Below the pieces are notes generated by a model. That model saw only the letters and a program-made list of their open reading frames with translations, searched no databases and was not told the DNA's origin. This document shows, in pieces, positions 51,472 to 53,106 of a stretch of DNA of 53,106 nt. This stretch comes from Curtobacterium sp. VKM Ac-1376 (GTDB taxonomy: Bacteria; Actinomycetota; Actinomycetes; Actinomycetales; Microbacteriaceae): the NCBI RefSeq assembly GCF_015351025.1, contig NZ_JADKRV010000018.1:1-53106 (forward strand), in the 5' to 3' direction. Each line of letters starts with the position of its first letter. The first letter of the stretch is position 1. A program made the position numbers and the translations under genes.

Positions 51472-52959
51472 TCAGCGGGCCGCGAGGGCGCGGAGCCGGT
51501 TCAGGGTGGACTCCTTGCCCAGGATCTCCATCGACTCGAACAGCGGCGGGCTGATCCGACGCCCGGACACGGCGACGCGCAACGGGCCGAACGCGACGCG
51601 GGGCTTCAGGAAGAGGCCGTCGATCAGGGCGGCGCGGAGCGCACCCTCGATGGACTCGGTCGTCCAGTCCTCGACGGTCTCGAGTGCCGCCGTGCCCGCG
51701 GTCAGCACCGAAGCCGTGTCGCCCTTGAGCGAGGAGAGGGCGTCGTCCTCCACCACCAGATCGGCGTCCGCGGTGAACAGGAACCCGAGCATGGCCGGAG
51801 CCTCACCGAGCAGCTGCATGCGCTCCTGCACGAGCGGCGCGGCCTTTGCGAGGACCGCGAGCTGCTCCGGGGTCGCCGGGTCCGCGATGTGGTCCGTCAG
51901 GTACGGCAGCAGCCGGGAGCGGAAGTCCTCGGGCGCCAGCAGACGGATGTGGTCCCCGTTGATCGCCTCGGCCTTCTTGTGGTCGAAGCGCGCCGGGTTC
52001 GGGTTCACGTCGGTCACGTCGAACGCCGCCACCATCTCGTCGATCGAGAACACGTCGCGGTCCGGGCCGATGGACCAGCCGAGCAGCGCGAGGTAGTTCA
52101 CGAGGCCCTCGGGGATCATCCCGGCGGCGCGGTGGTGGAACAGGTTCGACTCCGGATCACGCTTCGAGAGCTTCTTGTTGCCCTTCCCCATGACGTACGG
52201 CAGGTGCCCGAACGCCGGGATCGACGTCGCGAGCCCGATCTCGTACAGCGCCTCGTACAGGGCGATCTGTCGCGGAGTCGACGACAGCAGGTCCTCACCA
52301 CGGAGCACGTGCGTGATGCCCATGAGTGCGTCGTCGACCGGGTTCGTGAACGTGTACAGCGGCGCGCCGTTCGGACGGACGACCACGAAGTCGGGGAACG
52401 TCCCCTGCTTGAACGTGATCTCACCGCGGACCAGGTCGTCGAAGCTCAGATCGCGGTCCGGCACACGAAGACGCAGCGCCGGCGCGCGACCCTCGTCGCG
52501 GAAGGCCTGGCGCTCGTCATCGGTCAGGTCCCGCTCGTGGTTGTCGTAGCCCTGCTTCGGGTCGCGACCGGCGGCCCTGTTCCGTGCCTCCATCTCCTCA
52601 GGGGTCACGAAGGACTCGTAGACGTGTCCAGAAGCCTTGAGCATTGCGATGACGTCGTCGTAGATCGCCGTGCGCTCGGACTGCCGGTACGGACCGTGCT
52701 CGCCGCCCGCATCAACACCCTCGTCCCAATCGAGTCGGAGCCAGCGGAGCGCGTCGAGGATCTGCGCGTACGATTCCTCGCTGTCGCGGGCGGCGTCGGT
52801 GTCCTCGATGCGGAACACGAGCTTGCCGCCGGTGTGGCGCGCGTACGCCCAGTTGAAGAGCGCCGTACGGATGAGGCCCACGTGCGGGGTCCCCGTCGGG
52901 CTCGGGCAGAAGCGGACGCGGATTTCGGAGCCGGAGGCAGTGGTGAATGGCGCAGTCAT
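51472..52959 (-). CDS. gltX: Glutamyl-tRNA synthetase
   Basis: 495 aa class I aminoacyl-tRNA synthetase. The HIGH-type motif is [10 protein letters not shown] at 20-28 and the KMSKS-type motif is KKLSKRD near 262. Most actinobacteria lack GlnRS and use a non-discriminating GluRS plus GatCAB to make Gln-tRNA; if so here, the nearby tRNA-Gln is one of its substrates. ATG 52959 is chosen; a GTG two codons upstream also fits. TAGGAT on the minus strand lies 9 nt before the ATG and is a good -10, so the gene is read independently of the rRNA operon upstream. Confidence 0.96.
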   Translation of the reverse strand: MTAPFTTASGSEIRVRFCPSPTGTPHVGLIRTALFNWAYARHTGGKLVFRIEDTDAARDSEESYAQILDALRWLRLDWDEGVDAGGEHGPYRQSERTAIYDDVIAMLKASGHVYESFVTPEEMEARNRAAGRDPKQGYDNHERDLTDDERQAFRDEGRAPALRLRVPDRDLSFDDLVRGEITFKQGTFPDFVVVRPNGAPLYTFTNPVDDALMGITHVLRGEDLLSSTPRQIALYEALYEIGLATSIPAFGHLPYVMGKGNKKLSKRDPESNLFHHRAAGMIPEGLVNYLALLGWSIGPDRDVFSIDEMVAAFDVTDVNPNPARFDHKKAEAINGDHIRLLAPEDFRSRLLPYLTDHIADPATPEQLAVLAKAAPLVQERMQLLGEAPAMLGFLFTADADLVVEDDALSSLKGDTASVLTAGTAALETVEDWTTESIEGALRAALIDGLFLKPRVAFGPLRVAVSGRRISPPLFESMEILGKESTLNRLRALAAR

Positions 52960-53034
52960 GACCACACGATCCTACCGTGGCGCCTGACGCTCCCGATGGT
53001 CCCCGGTTCACGACGACCGCCCGGAAACGCAGAA

Positions 53035-53062
53035 AACCCCTGACCACGAATGGTCAGGGGTT
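53035..53062 (-). terminator. Terminator of the rRNA operon
   Basis: AACCCCTGACCA and its inverse form a perfect 12-bp stem with a 4-nt loop; on the minus strand it is followed by TTCTGCG. It lies 20 nt beyond the 5S rRNA 3' end and separates the rRNA operon from gltX. Confidence 0.85.
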
Positions 53063-53082
53063 CCCTGGTCTTGCAACGTTAA

Positions 53083-53106
53083 GTCCGGCGGCGTCCTACT
53101 CTCCCA
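53083..53106 (-). rRNA. rrf: 5S rRNA, 3' end only
   Basis: The minus strand reads TGGGAGAGTAGGACGCCGCC followed by GGAC, the conserved 3' end of actinobacterial 5S rRNA. The rest of the gene, and presumably 23S and 16S, lie beyond the window. The exact 3' end is uncertain by a few bases. Confidence 0.9.

Overview
This is a very GC-rich window with GTG starts, 1 to 4 nt gene overlaps and many start codons placed 6 to 9 nt after a -10-like hexamer. It reads as the chromosome of an actinobacterium. The gene order (rpmF-rnc-mutM-smc beside ftsY, leuCD-murA-plsC-gpsA-ddl, gltX beside an rRNA operon) and the cysteine-free L32 suggest Microbacteriaceae, perhaps Curtobacterium-like; the genus is inference. 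I see no prophage, insertion sequence, CRISPR array or plasmid function.

Layout. 1-9.1 kb: ftsY with a 52-aa membrane protein behind it; terC on the other strand behind a yybP-ykoY type manganese riboswitch; and the minus-strand run yceD-rpmF-rnc-mutM-smc. 9.1-14.2 kb: coaD and recG, divergent rsmD, then thiL back to back with a DUF3515-like lipoprotein. 14.2-20.7 kb: a tightly packed minus-strand operon leuC-leuD-murA-plsC-gpsA-ddl joining leucine synthesis to envelope synthesis. 20.8-25.7 kb: a FUSC-like membrane protein, two crcB fluoride channel genes with a histidine phosphatase, two tRNA-Glu(CTC) genes, a DUF72 protein and a metallo-hydrolase. 25.7-30.7 kb: a carbohydrate ABC importer (binding lipoprotein, two permeases, no ATPase), a small poly-alanine membrane protein and a LacI-family regulator, with LacI-type palindromes upstream of the binding-protein gene.

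31-46.8 kb is a surface-glycan locus. It holds two GT2 glycosyltransferase genes, a 57-aa cysteine-rich protein, a plus-strand operon (GT14-like transferase, MOP flippase, GT4 transferase) and a convergent minus-strand operon of five overlapping genes: two GT2 enzymes, a 1184-aa GT2/membrane fusion whose GT domain has lost its usual motifs, a secreted PIG-L deacetylase with three discoidin-like modules on Pro-Thr linkers, and a GH16 glycanase. Together these could synthesise, flip, deacetylate and trim an exopolysaccharide.

47-53.1 kb: a free-standing NRPS-like A-T-TE protein, tRNA-Gln(CTG), a thioredoxin-reductase-like flavoprotein, gltX, and the terminator and 3' end of a 5S rRNA whose operon continues beyond the window.

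Two threads run through the window. One is a family of long near-perfect palindromes (core GGGAGGCCCGTGGC, and a variant centred on GGTGCCAGCTGGCACC) at gene ends, with single arms inside two coding sequences. The other is short in-frame microsatellites inside proteins: Thr-Asp in SMC, Pro-Thr in the deacetylase, poly-Ala in the transporter-operon protein.
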